Below, in pieces: positions 45,600 to 54,379 of a stretch of 64,000 nt of DNA. This stretch comes from Sediminicola luteus. Lineage in GTDB: Bacteria > Bacteroidota > Bacteroidia > Flavobacteriales > Flavobacteriaceae. Under the pieces are notes generated by a model. That model was not told where the DNA came from. It saw nothing but the letters and a program-made list of their open reading frames with translations, and searched no databases. Where the stretch lies: positions 124,001-188,000 of the forward strand of contig NZ_KZ300476.1 of the NCBI RefSeq assembly GCF_002514735.1, read 5' to 3'. Every line of letters begins with the position of its first letter. The first letter of the stretch is position 1. Position numbers and translations under genes: made by a program.

Positions 45600-46202
45600 C
45601 TATTCCCAATATAGAATCCCGTTTAATGGCACCATTTTGACCAACCCTATATCATTTATTATTTCCACTTTTTGCCGTTTTACTATGGTGTCAGTTGTTA
45701 CAATATCATCATAATCAATCGGAATTTCCTTTACTAAACCAAAAAGCAAATCATCACCACCATCACAACTCGTTTTTATGCGTAACTCGGTCGGGACAAA
45801 TTCCAGTTCATAGCATAATTCACCATTTACGTCATAATATTTCCATTTCCCATATCTATAGTGGTAATACCAATGGCAAGGCCCAGCATAACAACATTGT
45901 ATATAACTTCCAATTTTATAAGACCCTTCAGCTTCAATCGTGCCATTTGCCCGAAATTCCTTCCAATGACCTACTTTAAGATTACTAGGGGTTCTACCTT
46001 CTAGGGCTACTCTACCAACACCTTTGACTATCTTATTTTCGTAATAAAAATAAACCAGTGAATCCTTACTTGCTTTTCCGTTAGAGGTATCCCCGTATTT
46101 TTTGTAATCAAAGGCATGTTCTTTTTTCCATTGACCCAAACCTTGACCAACATAAAGGAACATTATAAACACCAAGAATTTGCGGCTTAAGTATCGTCTC
46201 AT
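45600..46202 (-). CDS. Exported protein with MORN/YwqK-like repeats, unknown function
   Basis: A 200-aa protein with a signal peptide (to about YVGQGLGQ). Two or three MORN-like units are visible: GHWKEFRANGTIEAEGSYKIG and YGKWKYYDVNGELCYELEF (cited in part). Such repeats occur in secreted Bacteroidota proteins of unknown role. The gene is AT-richer than its neighbours, lies 37 bases after galM in the same direction, and is followed by a 130-base gap with nothing recognised. It may be an accessory or recently gained gene. Confidence 0.65.
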   Translation of the reverse strand: MRRYLSRKFLVFIMFLYVGQGLGQWKKEHAFDYKKYGDTSNGKASKDSLVYFYYENKIVKGVGRVALEGRTPSNLKVGHWKEFRANGTIEAEGSYKIGSYIQCCYAGPCHWYYHYRYGKWKYYDVNGELCYELEFVPTELRIKTSCDGGDDLLFGLVKEIPIDYDDIVTTDTIVKRQKVEIINDIGLVKMVPLNGILYWE

Positions 46203-46239
46203 AACTCAACTAAAGATAGACCATTCTTCATGAATCAAC

Positions 46240-47382
46240 CTAATCTTCAACTGTAAACCGATACACACAAACCGAAGTATAAGCCTCCCCGGGGTCTAAT
46301 CGAGTGGTGGGGAACTGCGGCTGGTTGGGACTATCGGGAAAATGCTGGGTCTCTAAACAAAAGGCGCCACGATGACCATATATTTTAGCTTGCTTCCCCT
46401 GAATACTGCCATCGAGAAAATTGCCGCCATAAAACTGTAGGCCCGGCTCATTGGTATACACCTCCATTACACGTCCGCTTTGGGGTTCGGTTACGGTTGC
46501 CGCCCAACGCATTTTATCGGAGCTTGGCTCCAATACGAAATTGTGGTCATAGCCCAATCCATATTCCAGTTGTTGATGTTTTTCATGCAATCGGCTACCT
46601 ATGGCTTCCCCCTTTCTAAAATCAAAGGGCGTATCGGCCACTGGGGCTATTTCTCCCGTTGGGATAAGGCCGGCATCTACGGGGGTATATTTTGAGGCGT
46701 TTATCTGAAGTATATGATCATTAATAGAGCCCTTTCCGGCCCCTTTTAGATTAAAAAAGGAGTGATGGGTTAGATTAACTACGGTGGGTGCATCGGTAGT
46801 AGCCCAATATTCAACCTTGAGTGCATTGGCCTCGGTCAAGGTATATAAAACCTTGATTTTTAAATATCCCGGATAACCTTCTTCCATAGCTGGAGAGGTA
46901 TACCGTAATTGCAAGCTGTTCTCGTTTAGTTGTTCTGCCTCCCAGACCACGGCATCATAGCCTTTGTCACCACCATGCAAATGATTATCACCATTATTGG
47001 TGGCCAAATCATAGCTTTTACCATCCAAGGAGAACCGTCCTTGGGCTATACGGTTACCATATCGTCCAATAAGGGCACCAAAGTATTTTTCGGGTGAATT
47101 CAGATAGCCTTCCAAGGAATCGAACCCCAAGACCACATCGGCATAGTTCCCGTTTTTGTCCTTTACCCATAGCGACACCACCTTACCCCCATAATTGGTA
47201 ATTTGGGTAACCATACCCTGGTTATTACATAAAGTAAACAGTTTTACCTGTTTGCCCTCCAAGATTTTTTCAAAATCTTTAGCATCGTATAAAACGATAT
47301 CGGGATGCGTTTTCTGGGCAGCCATCTCGCCGATGAACAAGCCCCCGAATAAAAATAATAAGAACCGTAATGTAGCCCTCAT
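46240..47382 (-). CDS. galM: Aldose 1-epimerase (mutarotase), exported
   Basis: A 380-aa galactose-mutarotase-like enzyme with a signal peptide (to GEMAAQ), so probably periplasmic. Family motifs: GRYGNRIAQGRF, NNGDNHLHGGDKGYD with active-site histidine, NLTHHSFFNLKG with the second histidine, and PGLQFYGGNFLDG; the catalytic glutamate is probably in FCLETQHFPDSPN. It interconverts alpha and beta anomers of galactose, glucose or a similar sugar released by the GH2 enzymes encoded 13 bases upstream. Confidence 0.92.
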   Translation of the reverse strand: MRATLRFLLFLFGGLFIGEMAAQKTHPDIVLYDAKDFEKILEGKQVKLFTLCNNQGMVTQITNYGGKVVSLWVKDKNGNYADVVLGFDSLEGYLNSPEKYFGALIGRYGNRIAQGRFSLDGKSYDLATNNGDNHLHGGDKGYDAVVWEAEQLNENSLQLRYTSPAMEEGYPGYLKIKVLYTLTEANALKVEYWATTDAPTVVNLTHHSFFNLKGAGKGSINDHILQINASKYTPVDAGLIPTGEIAPVADTPFDFRKGEAIGSRLHEKHQQLEYGLGYDHNFVLEPSSDKMRWAATVTEPQSGRVMEVYTNEPGLQFYGGNFLDGSIQGKQAKIYGHRGAFCLETQHFPDSPNQPQFPTTRLDPGEAYTSVCVYRFTVED

Positions 47383-47394
47383 AACTGTTTTGGT

Positions 47395-49818
47395 TTAAGG
47401 CTCTAAAGTAAGGAATGTAGTCTCTAATGTACCTGTTTGGGCACTAACAATTCCGTTTTTCTTAGCCAAACGCACCCAAATACGGGCCCTGCCATTGTAT
47501 AATTGTAAGTAACGGGAACCTTCGGAGGTACCTTGGTTATCGATTAAGATAGCCCCTCCAATACTATTGAAGCGTAGATATTCTTTGGCATCTAAACAGG
47601 GCACCCCATGGGTATCGAATACCTGGGCTTCTACCAATACCTTATCCCCTTGGCGTTTTACTTCTTTTAGCACCACTTTAGATGGGCTACCCCATTGCCG
47701 GGTTTCATACTCAAAACTTATCTCATCGGTCAGAGTCTGGCCTTTGGCATAGCCTATGGCTTTTAGGGTATTCTTACCGGGCTTTAACAGGGTTTTCCAA
47801 CGAAGACCGGCCGCTGGGAAATTCTGGGAATCCCGTTTTCGTTTTCCCAGGGATTTCCCATTCAAGAACAGCTCTACCGTTTTACAATTCGAATACACCT
47901 TGAGCAGTTTTTCTTCATCGGCGCTACCCCAACGAATGGGCCAGGTGCTGCCATAGATATGCAACATGGGTTTTTCAGTCCAGTACGATTGAAACACGTA
48001 ATAACTCTCCTTTTTGGTCATATCGCGTTCGACCACCCCTTTCTGGTTTACATACGGCAGTGGGTTGCGCGGCCTAACCGCAGTGCTATAATCTTTAAAA
48101 ATCCATGTGGCCGCGCCCGTTAACCAGGGCATGGTCTCCTGTTCCTTCAGGGTCCAATCGAAAAGGTTGATAATGTATGAGGTGGTCCAATCGCTATCTT
48201 TGGACACCCGGGCCTTGCCGCCTTTCATTAAAAAATCGCCATCCTTTTCGGCGGCATCACCGGTGGCGGCAACGGCTTCCAAACCTTTATCAGGGTCTTC
48301 GGAATGACGGTACATATGGCTACTCCCGCCCCACTCCATATGGAAAAAATGGTCTACTTTTTCCATTTCACGTTTACTTACTTCTTTATACTCGGTGAAT
48401 TTACCGCCATACCAACCGGCCCAAATCGATGGGGAATACACATCTACAATATCGGCACAGAATTTACACCGCCGGATACCCGTTTTACGGGATGGATCTA
48501 AATGATGCGACAAGTCGTTCAATTCGGACATAAACCCACGGATGGCTTCTTGCTCGAAAGTCTCGAAATCGCCCTTCCAATCATTTTCATTACCCAAACC
48601 CCAAATAATTACGGAGGTATGGTTATAGTGCTGCTCGATCATATCGGACAACATCTGCCTGGCCTGATGTTTATAGGTCTCCCCGCCCAATCCGCCACGG
48701 CACCACGGGATTTCTTCCCAAACCATAATACCCAAGGAATCGCAAACCTGCAACACTTTTTCCGATTGTTGGTAGTGCCCTAAACGTACAAAGTTCACCC
48801 CCATATCCTTCATAAGTTTGAACTCTTTCTCTATTAAGGAATCGGGATCTACAAAACCGATTCCGGCTTGTTCCTCGTGGCGGTGGGTACCGCGAATCAA
48901 CAAACGTTTTCCATTAAGGTAAAAAGAGCCTTTCTTTTTGAATTCAAAAGTGCGGAATCCAATTTTCTCCGTCCGTTCCTGCCCCTGCCAGCTAACTTTA
49001 AGAGTATACAGGTATGGGGTATCGGGGCTCCACAGCATAGGCTTATTAATGTTGGCCTCCGCAAAAACAAATTCTTTATCATTCAGCCGAACCTCACCTT
49101 CAACCACTGTTTTCCCTTTAGGGTCGACCAAACGGTATCGGGCGACTTCTGATACGCCCTTGCCCAAAGGATCATAAACGGGCAATTCGATTCGCAACTG
49201 GCCCTTTTTTAAATTGGCCGAAAGACTGGGGGTCAATTTGGGTCTGCGTAAGCTGGTCTCCGGTAAATACTTTATATGTAGTTTTCGATAGAGTCCGCCA
49301 TAAAGGTTGAAATCGCTCATATCCGAGGGAATCATTTCCAAATCGCGACCATTATCGGTACGGATGGCCAAAGGTATCTTTCCCTTATATCGTTTCAAAA
49401 CATCGGGGCGTTCGGTTCTTAGTTGAGACACGGCTTCGGTAATATCTACCCAAAACTCATTATAGCCCCCAATATGCTCATCCACCTTAATATCGTATAC
49501 ATAGACGGCTGTTTTATGGCCACTGCCTTCAAAGTGCAATACCGTACGCCCATTGGGGTGTGGGTTATCAACATCTAAAAAATCGCGGTACCAGGCCGGA
49601 CCTTGATAATAGACCACATCAGGGTCTACCGTATCTTCGGCATTGTAGGTATGTGGCAGCGCAACGGAATCCCACTGCAATTGAAAATTCTGCCGCCATA
49701 CTTCCCAAATCCCACCTATTCCCCCTTTATGGAATTCCATTTGGGTGAGTTGACGCGATTGGGCGGTAAGCTGTAAGCCACTTAAAAACAGTAACAGAAC
49801 AAAAATTCTATTTTTCAT
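47395..49818 (-). CDS. Glycoside hydrolase family 2, beta-galactosidase-like
   Basis: An 807-aa exported enzyme (signal peptide to about LTAQ). Domain order fits GH2: jelly-roll sugar-binding domain (~35-190), Ig-like domain (~195-300), TIM barrel (~305-600), then additional beta domains including a DUF4982-like C-terminal part. Acid/base E411 in GLGNENDW and nucleophile E495 in FHMEWGGSS are intact. Exo-acting beta-galactosidase is most likely, but GH2 covers other sugars. It is 4 bases from the GH43-like gene upstream and 13 from galM downstream. Confidence 0.88.
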   Translation of the reverse strand: MKNRIFVLLLFLSGLQLTAQSRQLTQMEFHKGGIGGIWEVWRQNFQLQWDSVALPHTYNAEDTVDPDVVYYQGPAWYRDFLDVDNPHPNGRTVLHFEGSGHKTAVYVYDIKVDEHIGGYNEFWVDITEAVSQLRTERPDVLKRYKGKIPLAIRTDNGRDLEMIPSDMSDFNLYGGLYRKLHIKYLPETSLRRPKLTPSLSANLKKGQLRIELPVYDPLGKGVSEVARYRLVDPKGKTVVEGEVRLNDKEFVFAEANINKPMLWSPDTPYLYTLKVSWQGQERTEKIGFRTFEFKKKGSFYLNGKRLLIRGTHRHEEQAGIGFVDPDSLIEKEFKLMKDMGVNFVRLGHYQQSEKVLQVCDSLGIMVWEEIPWCRGGLGGETYKHQARQMLSDMIEQHYNHTSVIIWGLGNENDWKGDFETFEQEAIRGFMSELNDLSHHLDPSRKTGIRRCKFCADIVDVYSPSIWAGWYGGKFTEYKEVSKREMEKVDHFFHMEWGGSSHMYRHSEDPDKGLEAVAATGDAAEKDGDFLMKGGKARVSKDSDWTTSYIINLFDWTLKEQETMPWLTGAATWIFKDYSTAVRPRNPLPYVNQKGVVERDMTKKESYYVFQSYWTEKPMLHIYGSTWPIRWGSADEEKLLKVYSNCKTVELFLNGKSLGKRKRDSQNFPAAGLRWKTLLKPGKNTLKAIGYAKGQTLTDEISFEYETRQWGSPSKVVLKEVKRQGDKVLVEAQVFDTHGVPCLDAKEYLRFNSIGGAILIDNQGTSEGSRYLQLYNGRARIWVRLAKKNGIVSAQTGTLETTFLTLEP

Positions 49819-49822
49819 ATTA

Positions 49823-50800
49823 TTATTCTTTTCCTGGCCAAGACCAGTTTTGTAAATCGGTACTCCAAGCTATACCAATGGAGCTATGGTTATCGAAGTA
49901 CCAACGTTCATCCTTGGGTCCGGATCCATGGAAAAACATTAGATATTTCCCTAGTGTGGGTTCATTTTTCATATTGACTATGGTAGCAGCGGTAATGCGC
50001 CCCTGGGCCCAAGGCCATTCGGACTGTCCCAAGATTATCAGGCTACCAAAAGCTTCCCATTGTTGTAGGTCATTCGACCTTTTCATTGCGATACCGTTAT
50101 GGGGCGAATGCACCAATAAATAGGTGTCATCTTCGACCAATACGGTTACGTTTTCCCCTGATTCGGTATGCCCGGCATAAGTCCAGTGTTGCAAATCATT
50201 TGACCAAGACATGCTTACGCCGTTCTGCTTATAAAAACACCAATACTTGCCCGGCTCGTCTTTATCTTCAATCAAATAGGGGTCGATCATCCTACCCATT
50301 TCCGATTCCGGTACGTCATCCCCTTTTACACGAAGTAGTTCGGGGGCTGACCAATGCTTCAAGTCTTTGCTTCGCATAATAAAGATCCGTGCACTGTCAT
50401 CTCCGTATCTAGGAATATCGGCCTGGGTATACCCGGGGCGTGGATAGGTCTGTAAACACAAGATCCACTCTTTACCAAAACGGATGACATTTCCCGGGCT
50501 CGAATAGTTAAGCCTATCCCCTTTTGGGGTGATTTTCTCCGGTTCGGACCAATTTTTCAGGTCTTGGCTCCTACTTTGGGCCGTATAACTAAAGATTTTA
50601 CCATCGTCTTGTATCTCTACCCAAGTAAAGTACAAATGAAACACCCCATCATGGTATACCACCGCAGGATCTCGAAAGGCATTTTGAGCATCGCCCTCGA
50701 AAAGTATTGGCTGCTCCAGTCCTGATAACAAGTTATTCTGGGCTTGTGCTATAGTTCCGATAAAAAATAAACTACAAACAAATAACCATGTCTTTCGCAT
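49823..50800 (-). CDS. GH43-like five-bladed propeller glycosidase, exported
   Basis: A 325-aa secreted protein (signal peptide to TIAQAQ). Sequence pattern FRDPAVVYHDGVFHLYFTW near residues 42-60 provides the aspartate base typical of GH43/GH32-like propellers; GRMIDPYLIEDKDEPGKYW holds the second acidic residue and a glutamate may lie in VPESEMGR. It may remove a furanose or galactan-type side group. Subfamily and substrate are uncertain; related propeller families with hydrolase or binding roles cannot be excluded. It begins 2 bases after the GUS gene. Confidence 0.72.
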   Translation of the reverse strand: MRKTWLFVCSLFFIGTIAQAQNNLLSGLEQPILFEGDAQNAFRDPAVVYHDGVFHLYFTWVEIQDDGKIFSYTAQSRSQDLKNWSEPEKITPKGDRLNYSSPGNVIRFGKEWILCLQTYPRPGYTQADIPRYGDDSARIFIMRSKDLKHWSAPELLRVKGDDVPESEMGRMIDPYLIEDKDEPGKYWCFYKQNGVSMSWSNDLQHWTYAGHTESGENVTVLVEDDTYLLVHSPHNGIAMKRSNDLQQWEAFGSLIILGQSEWPWAQGRITAATIVNMKNEPTLGKYLMFFHGSGPKDERWYFDNHSSIGIAWSTDLQNWSWPGKE

Positions 50801-50802
50801 AC

Positions 50803-52560
50803 TTATTTTTTTGAATAGTATTCTTGAAGCGTATAAAAGGCCTTCTTTTTAATGCCTTGTTCCGAAATAAGCCCCTTTCGGTTGTAATCGTTTTGGATCA
50901 ATCGGTTCGGGCGAATGGGCGAACGGAAATCCATCAACAACCAAGGGGTCATACCATCTACAAACGGCATTTGTTTTTCTACCATTTCAAGATTGTACTT
51001 GAATACCTCCTCTTGGTAATCTTCGGTCCATTTTTCATCTTTGCCCCCGTAATGTCCTTGTAAGGCCCCTGCACCGAATTCACTAAAGATTACCGGCTTA
51101 TTAAAATCGACCTGCCAGCCCATATCGGGGCAATCCGAAGGCTTGTTAAAATACCAACCACAATAACAGTTGATTCCGATGACATCTAATTCGGCCGCGA
51201 TAACATCGTTGATCACCCGAACCCCATCTACCACTTTATAGGCTTCTATGGCCGCCGTGGTCAAGCGGGTGTTATCCAACTCGTTTACCGTTTGTAATAG
51301 TTTTTTCAGGTAGTTTTGACGGGCCTCACTCTCCCTCGTCTCATTGGCCACCGACCATAGTACCACAGAAGCCCTATTTCGGTCTCGAATAATGGTCTCG
51401 CGCAACATACGGTCGGCATTTTTAAATGAGGCCTCGTTTTCAAAATCGATATTCCAATACACGGGTATCTCTTCCCAAACCATGAGTCCCATTTTTTCCG
51501 CCTCGCGCACCATGAGCTCATTATGCGGGTAATGGGCCAAGCGTACCAGATTACAACCCAACTCCTTGGCCCAGCTCAATAAAGTACGAGCATCGGAAGC
51601 ATGGGCGATTCGCCCGCCTCCCATGGGGGCTTCTTCATGAAGGTTGATGCCCTTTAAGAAAAGTTTTTTCCCGTTCAACAATATATCGCCACCATTAACG
51701 GTAATAGTCCTAAACCCAATGGCTTCCGTAAGGGAATCCGTATCGGTGGTAAGGTTCACTTCATATCGGAATGGATCTTCCGGGGACCATTTTCTTACTT
51801 TTTTGGAAGTAACGGAAAAATGGGCCCTTCCTTTGCTATCCGTCCTTAATGTCTTTTCTATGCGTAAACCAGGAATATTCAAGTTTACGGCTTGTTGGCC
51901 TTGGCTATTGGACAACTGTACCCAACCTTGGATAACGGACGGTTGTTTGGGATCCAATCCTATGGCATAATCTTTAATAAAGACTTCAGGTACGGCCACC
52001 AACGATACCGAACGGGTTAGGCCCCCATAGTTCCACCAATCGAATCGCAGGGTGGGAATCGCTTCCTTTTTACGCACATTACTTACCCGAACTACCAGAA
52101 TGTTATTTCCTGACTTAAGCTGATCGCCCACCTCAAAAGCAAATGGTGTAAAACCACCGATATGATTGCCAATCGTTTCCCCATTTAAATAGACCTCAGC
52201 CTCGTAATTGGCCGCACCAAAATGGAGAAAGTACTTTTTACCCGCCTCTTTTGCTACTTTGAAATGCCTTTTATAAAATACCGCACCTTCAAAATAATAC
52301 AGTTTTTCAGCTTGGGTATTCCAGTCTTTTGGCACCAACAAACGGTCCATGAAATTGGGGTCCGCCTCACCTTCCGGACCTAACGATAATTTGGCATTAC
52401 CCTTATCATTAAAGGGTGCATAACGCACATTCCACATACCATCTAAAAATTGACGCTCCCGTTGGCTGACCGTATTAATGGGAATCTCAACACTTTCTTG
52501 TGCCCATATGGCAGGAAAGAGCAATACAACGGAAACGAACAAAAGGGCGAACTTGGTCAT
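50803..52560 (-). CDS. Glycoside hydrolase family 2, beta-glucuronidase
   Basis: A 585-aa exported GH2 enzyme (signal peptide to about PAIWAQ). Jelly-roll (~25-190), Ig-like (~195-285) and TIM barrel (~290-585). Catalytic acid/base E407 in SVANETRE and nucleophile E494 in IFSEFGAG. Near the C-terminus YNRKGLIS carries N560-R561-K562, the N-x-K motif that in beta-glucuronidases contacts the uronate carboxylate. Length equals that of typical GUS. It probably releases glucuronic acid from oligosaccharides in the periplasm, feeding the UxaC-SDR-UxuA route at 61-64 kb. Confidence 0.88.
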   Translation of the reverse strand: MTKFALLFVSVVLLFPAIWAQESVEIPINTVSQRERQFLDGMWNVRYAPFNDKGNAKLSLGPEGEADPNFMDRLLVPKDWNTQAEKLYYFEGAVFYKRHFKVAKEAGKKYFLHFGAANYEAEVYLNGETIGNHIGGFTPFAFEVGDQLKSGNNILVVRVSNVRKKEAIPTLRFDWWNYGGLTRSVSLVAVPEVFIKDYAIGLDPKQPSVIQGWVQLSNSQGQQAVNLNIPGLRIEKTLRTDSKGRAHFSVTSKKVRKWSPEDPFRYEVNLTTDTDSLTEAIGFRTITVNGGDILLNGKKLFLKGINLHEEAPMGGGRIAHASDARTLLSWAKELGCNLVRLAHYPHNELMVREAEKMGLMVWEEIPVYWNIDFENEASFKNADRMLRETIIRDRNRASVVLWSVANETRESEARQNYLKKLLQTVNELDNTRLTTAAIEAYKVVDGVRVINDVIAAELDVIGINCYCGWYFNKPSDCPDMGWQVDFNKPVIFSEFGAGALQGHYGGKDEKWTEDYQEEVFKYNLEMVEKQMPFVDGMTPWLLMDFRSPIRPNRLIQNDYNRKGLISEQGIKKKAFYTLQEYYSKK

Positions 52561-52644
52561 AATCAGGGTTTTATTGGTTTATTTTTTTATGGGAACAGAA
52601 AAAGGAAGGGTACAAAACAATTTCTTTAGTGTTAAACCCATTGA

Positions 52645-54264
52645 TCACAAATTTTTAAAAAGTTCATATAAAGGCAAACCTGTGGCCGCCGAGGGCAATG
52701 GTATGCCCAATTTCATGCTTACGGTCGGTGCGATATCGGTAATGGACACCTTACGCACCGAACTTCCGGCCGGGATTCCGCTGCCATAAAACAGTATCGG
52801 GATATGGGTATCGTAGTTGTAGGGCGTACCATGCGAAGTGCCCCTATCGTCGTGCTGTCCATGTAAATAGCCCGATTTCATAATGGTAAACACATCACCC
52901 GATCTTTTGCTATGGTAGCTACGTTGCATCATTTGGGCGAAGGCTTCGGTTTGATTTCGTTTTCTAAGTTCGGTTGCCGTAAAGGCTTCGGACACGAACG
53001 GTAATTCCAGCAATGCACTCGCCAAGAAATCCTGGAATTCCTCAAGATCAAGCCCTTTTTCTGCAATCAACTCCCGATCTAAATAAATCTCATGTACGGA
53101 AACACTTTTGAACCAATCGGCCTTACCGTATTTGGCGGCTACCTTTTCGTATACCTGCATGGCCGTTTCACGTTGAAAGCGACCTCCCGGATACCGGTTA
53201 TCGCTCAAATACTTGGGGTTATCTACCGCACCATGATCGGCCGAGAGAAAGACCATATAGTTCCCCTTACCCACTTGGGCATCCAAACGATCTAACAAGC
53301 GTTTAATATCCAAATCCAATCGCAGATACATATCTTCCATTTCTACGGCACGTGGGGCCATGGCGTGCCCGGCAATGTCGGTAGAGCTATAACTAATGGC
53401 CAAAAAATCGGTCTGTTGCCCTTTACCCAACTGCTCTCCTTCTAATGCCGCCAAGGCAAAATCGGTTAGCATTTGGTTGGCAAAAGGAGTGCCGGTGAAA
53501 CGGTTCAAAGGTTCTTGGTCATTCGATAAATCGTAAGGAAAGGCAGCTTCTTTTTTACCCCATTTTATTTTTTCATAAGCGTTGGCATCAGCAATACTGG
53601 CCGTATAGGTTTCGATCGGATGCAAGGTCTCCCAAGTTCTGGAAGCATAATCATGTGCCCTTTTTTCGGCATTGAATTTCTTGACCCATTTGGGTAATTC
53701 CTCTATAAAATAGGTACTGCTACCCATTTCGCCGGTTTTTCGATTATACCAAAACGCCCCAGTAGGATTGTGTCCAGCAGGCAAAGTGGCCCCGCGATCT
53801 TTAAACGACATAGAAACCACTTTAGACCTATGGTTACCAAACAATCGCAGTTCGTCGGTCACTGTGGTTACCTCTAGGCGCGAAGGGGCCACATAACTGT
53901 TTTCCCCCGAACCCATGACCACACAATTCACCTTGGCCTCCGTGGCTTTATCGTACCAAGAATTGGAGATGATACCATGTCGCGAAGGCGTGGTGCCCGT
54001 ATATATGGAGGCATGGCCCGGCCCTGTGGAGGTTGCCTTATAATTGTAATGCGCATTGGCAAATTGATAGCCTTCATTCAACAGGCGCTTAAAGCCCCCT
54101 TCCGTAAAACGGTAATAGTAGCGCGATAAATAGTCGTTTCGCATTTGATCCACTACAATACCCACGACCAATTTCGGTTTGTCTTGCCCCTGCTGTGCCC
54201 GTACTCCTATTCCGCTTGTTACCATTAGCAAGACAACTAGCAGGGTTGTTTTTAAAATTTTCAT
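52645..54264 (-). CDS. PafA-type alkaline phosphatase
   Basis: A 539-aa periplasmic phosphomonoesterase of the alkaline phosphatase superfamily (signal peptide to GVRAQ). Zinc-site and catalytic motifs: VVDQMRNDY, KATSTGPGHASIYTG with the threonine nucleophile (T78 or T80), asparagine N101 in ISNSWYD, KDR (K155, R157) in FKDRGATLPAGHN, ADHGAVDNP and RGTSHGTPYNYD. The N and K/R set matches PafA, which favours phosphate monoesters. Signal and context suggest phosphate removal from a sugar phosphate or a general phosphorus-scavenging role. A terminator separates it from the upstream TonB receptor. Confidence 0.9.
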   Translation of the reverse strand: MKILKTTLLVVLLMVTSGIGVRAQQGQDKPKLVVGIVVDQMRNDYLSRYYYRFTEGGFKRLLNEGYQFANAHYNYKATSTGPGHASIYTGTTPSRHGIISNSWYDKATEAKVNCVVMGSGENSYVAPSRLEVTTVTDELRLFGNHRSKVVSMSFKDRGATLPAGHNPTGAFWYNRKTGEMGSSTYFIEELPKWVKKFNAEKRAHDYASRTWETLHPIETYTASIADANAYEKIKWGKKEAAFPYDLSNDQEPLNRFTGTPFANQMLTDFALAALEGEQLGKGQQTDFLAISYSSTDIAGHAMAPRAVEMEDMYLRLDLDIKRLLDRLDAQVGKGNYMVFLSADHGAVDNPKYLSDNRYPGGRFQRETAMQVYEKVAAKYGKADWFKSVSVHEIYLDRELIAEKGLDLEEFQDFLASALLELPFVSEAFTATELRKRNQTEAFAQMMQRSYHSKRSGDVFTIMKSGYLHGQHDDRGTSHGTPYNYDTHIPILFYGSGIPAGSSVRKVSITDIAPTVSMKLGIPLPSAATGLPLYELFKNL

Positions 54265-54333
54265 TTTCTGTGTTTATTTTACACGGTTCTAAAATACATA
54301 ATAATTCCTAAAAGCCATGGGCCCTTAACAAAA

Positions 54334-54359
54334 AAGGCACCGAAATATTCCGGTGCCTT
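54334..54359 (-). terminator. Intrinsic terminator after the STN-TonB receptor
   Basis: A perfect 9-bp stem AAGGCACCG/CGGTGCCTT with an 8-base loop, followed on the minus strand by a T-run. It lies 20 bases after the receptor stop. Confidence 0.88.
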
Positions 54360-54379
54360 CAACTCAAAACATATAACTA

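Noticed and set aside
45750-45775. CAT/CAC-rich stretch that could be a repeat or CRISPR-like element
   Set aside because: Short, not repeated with spacers, and lies in a coding region.
47567-49177. Many plus-strand open frames opposite the GH2 genes
   Set aside because: Shadow frames; none has a start context, signal peptide or recognisable motif.
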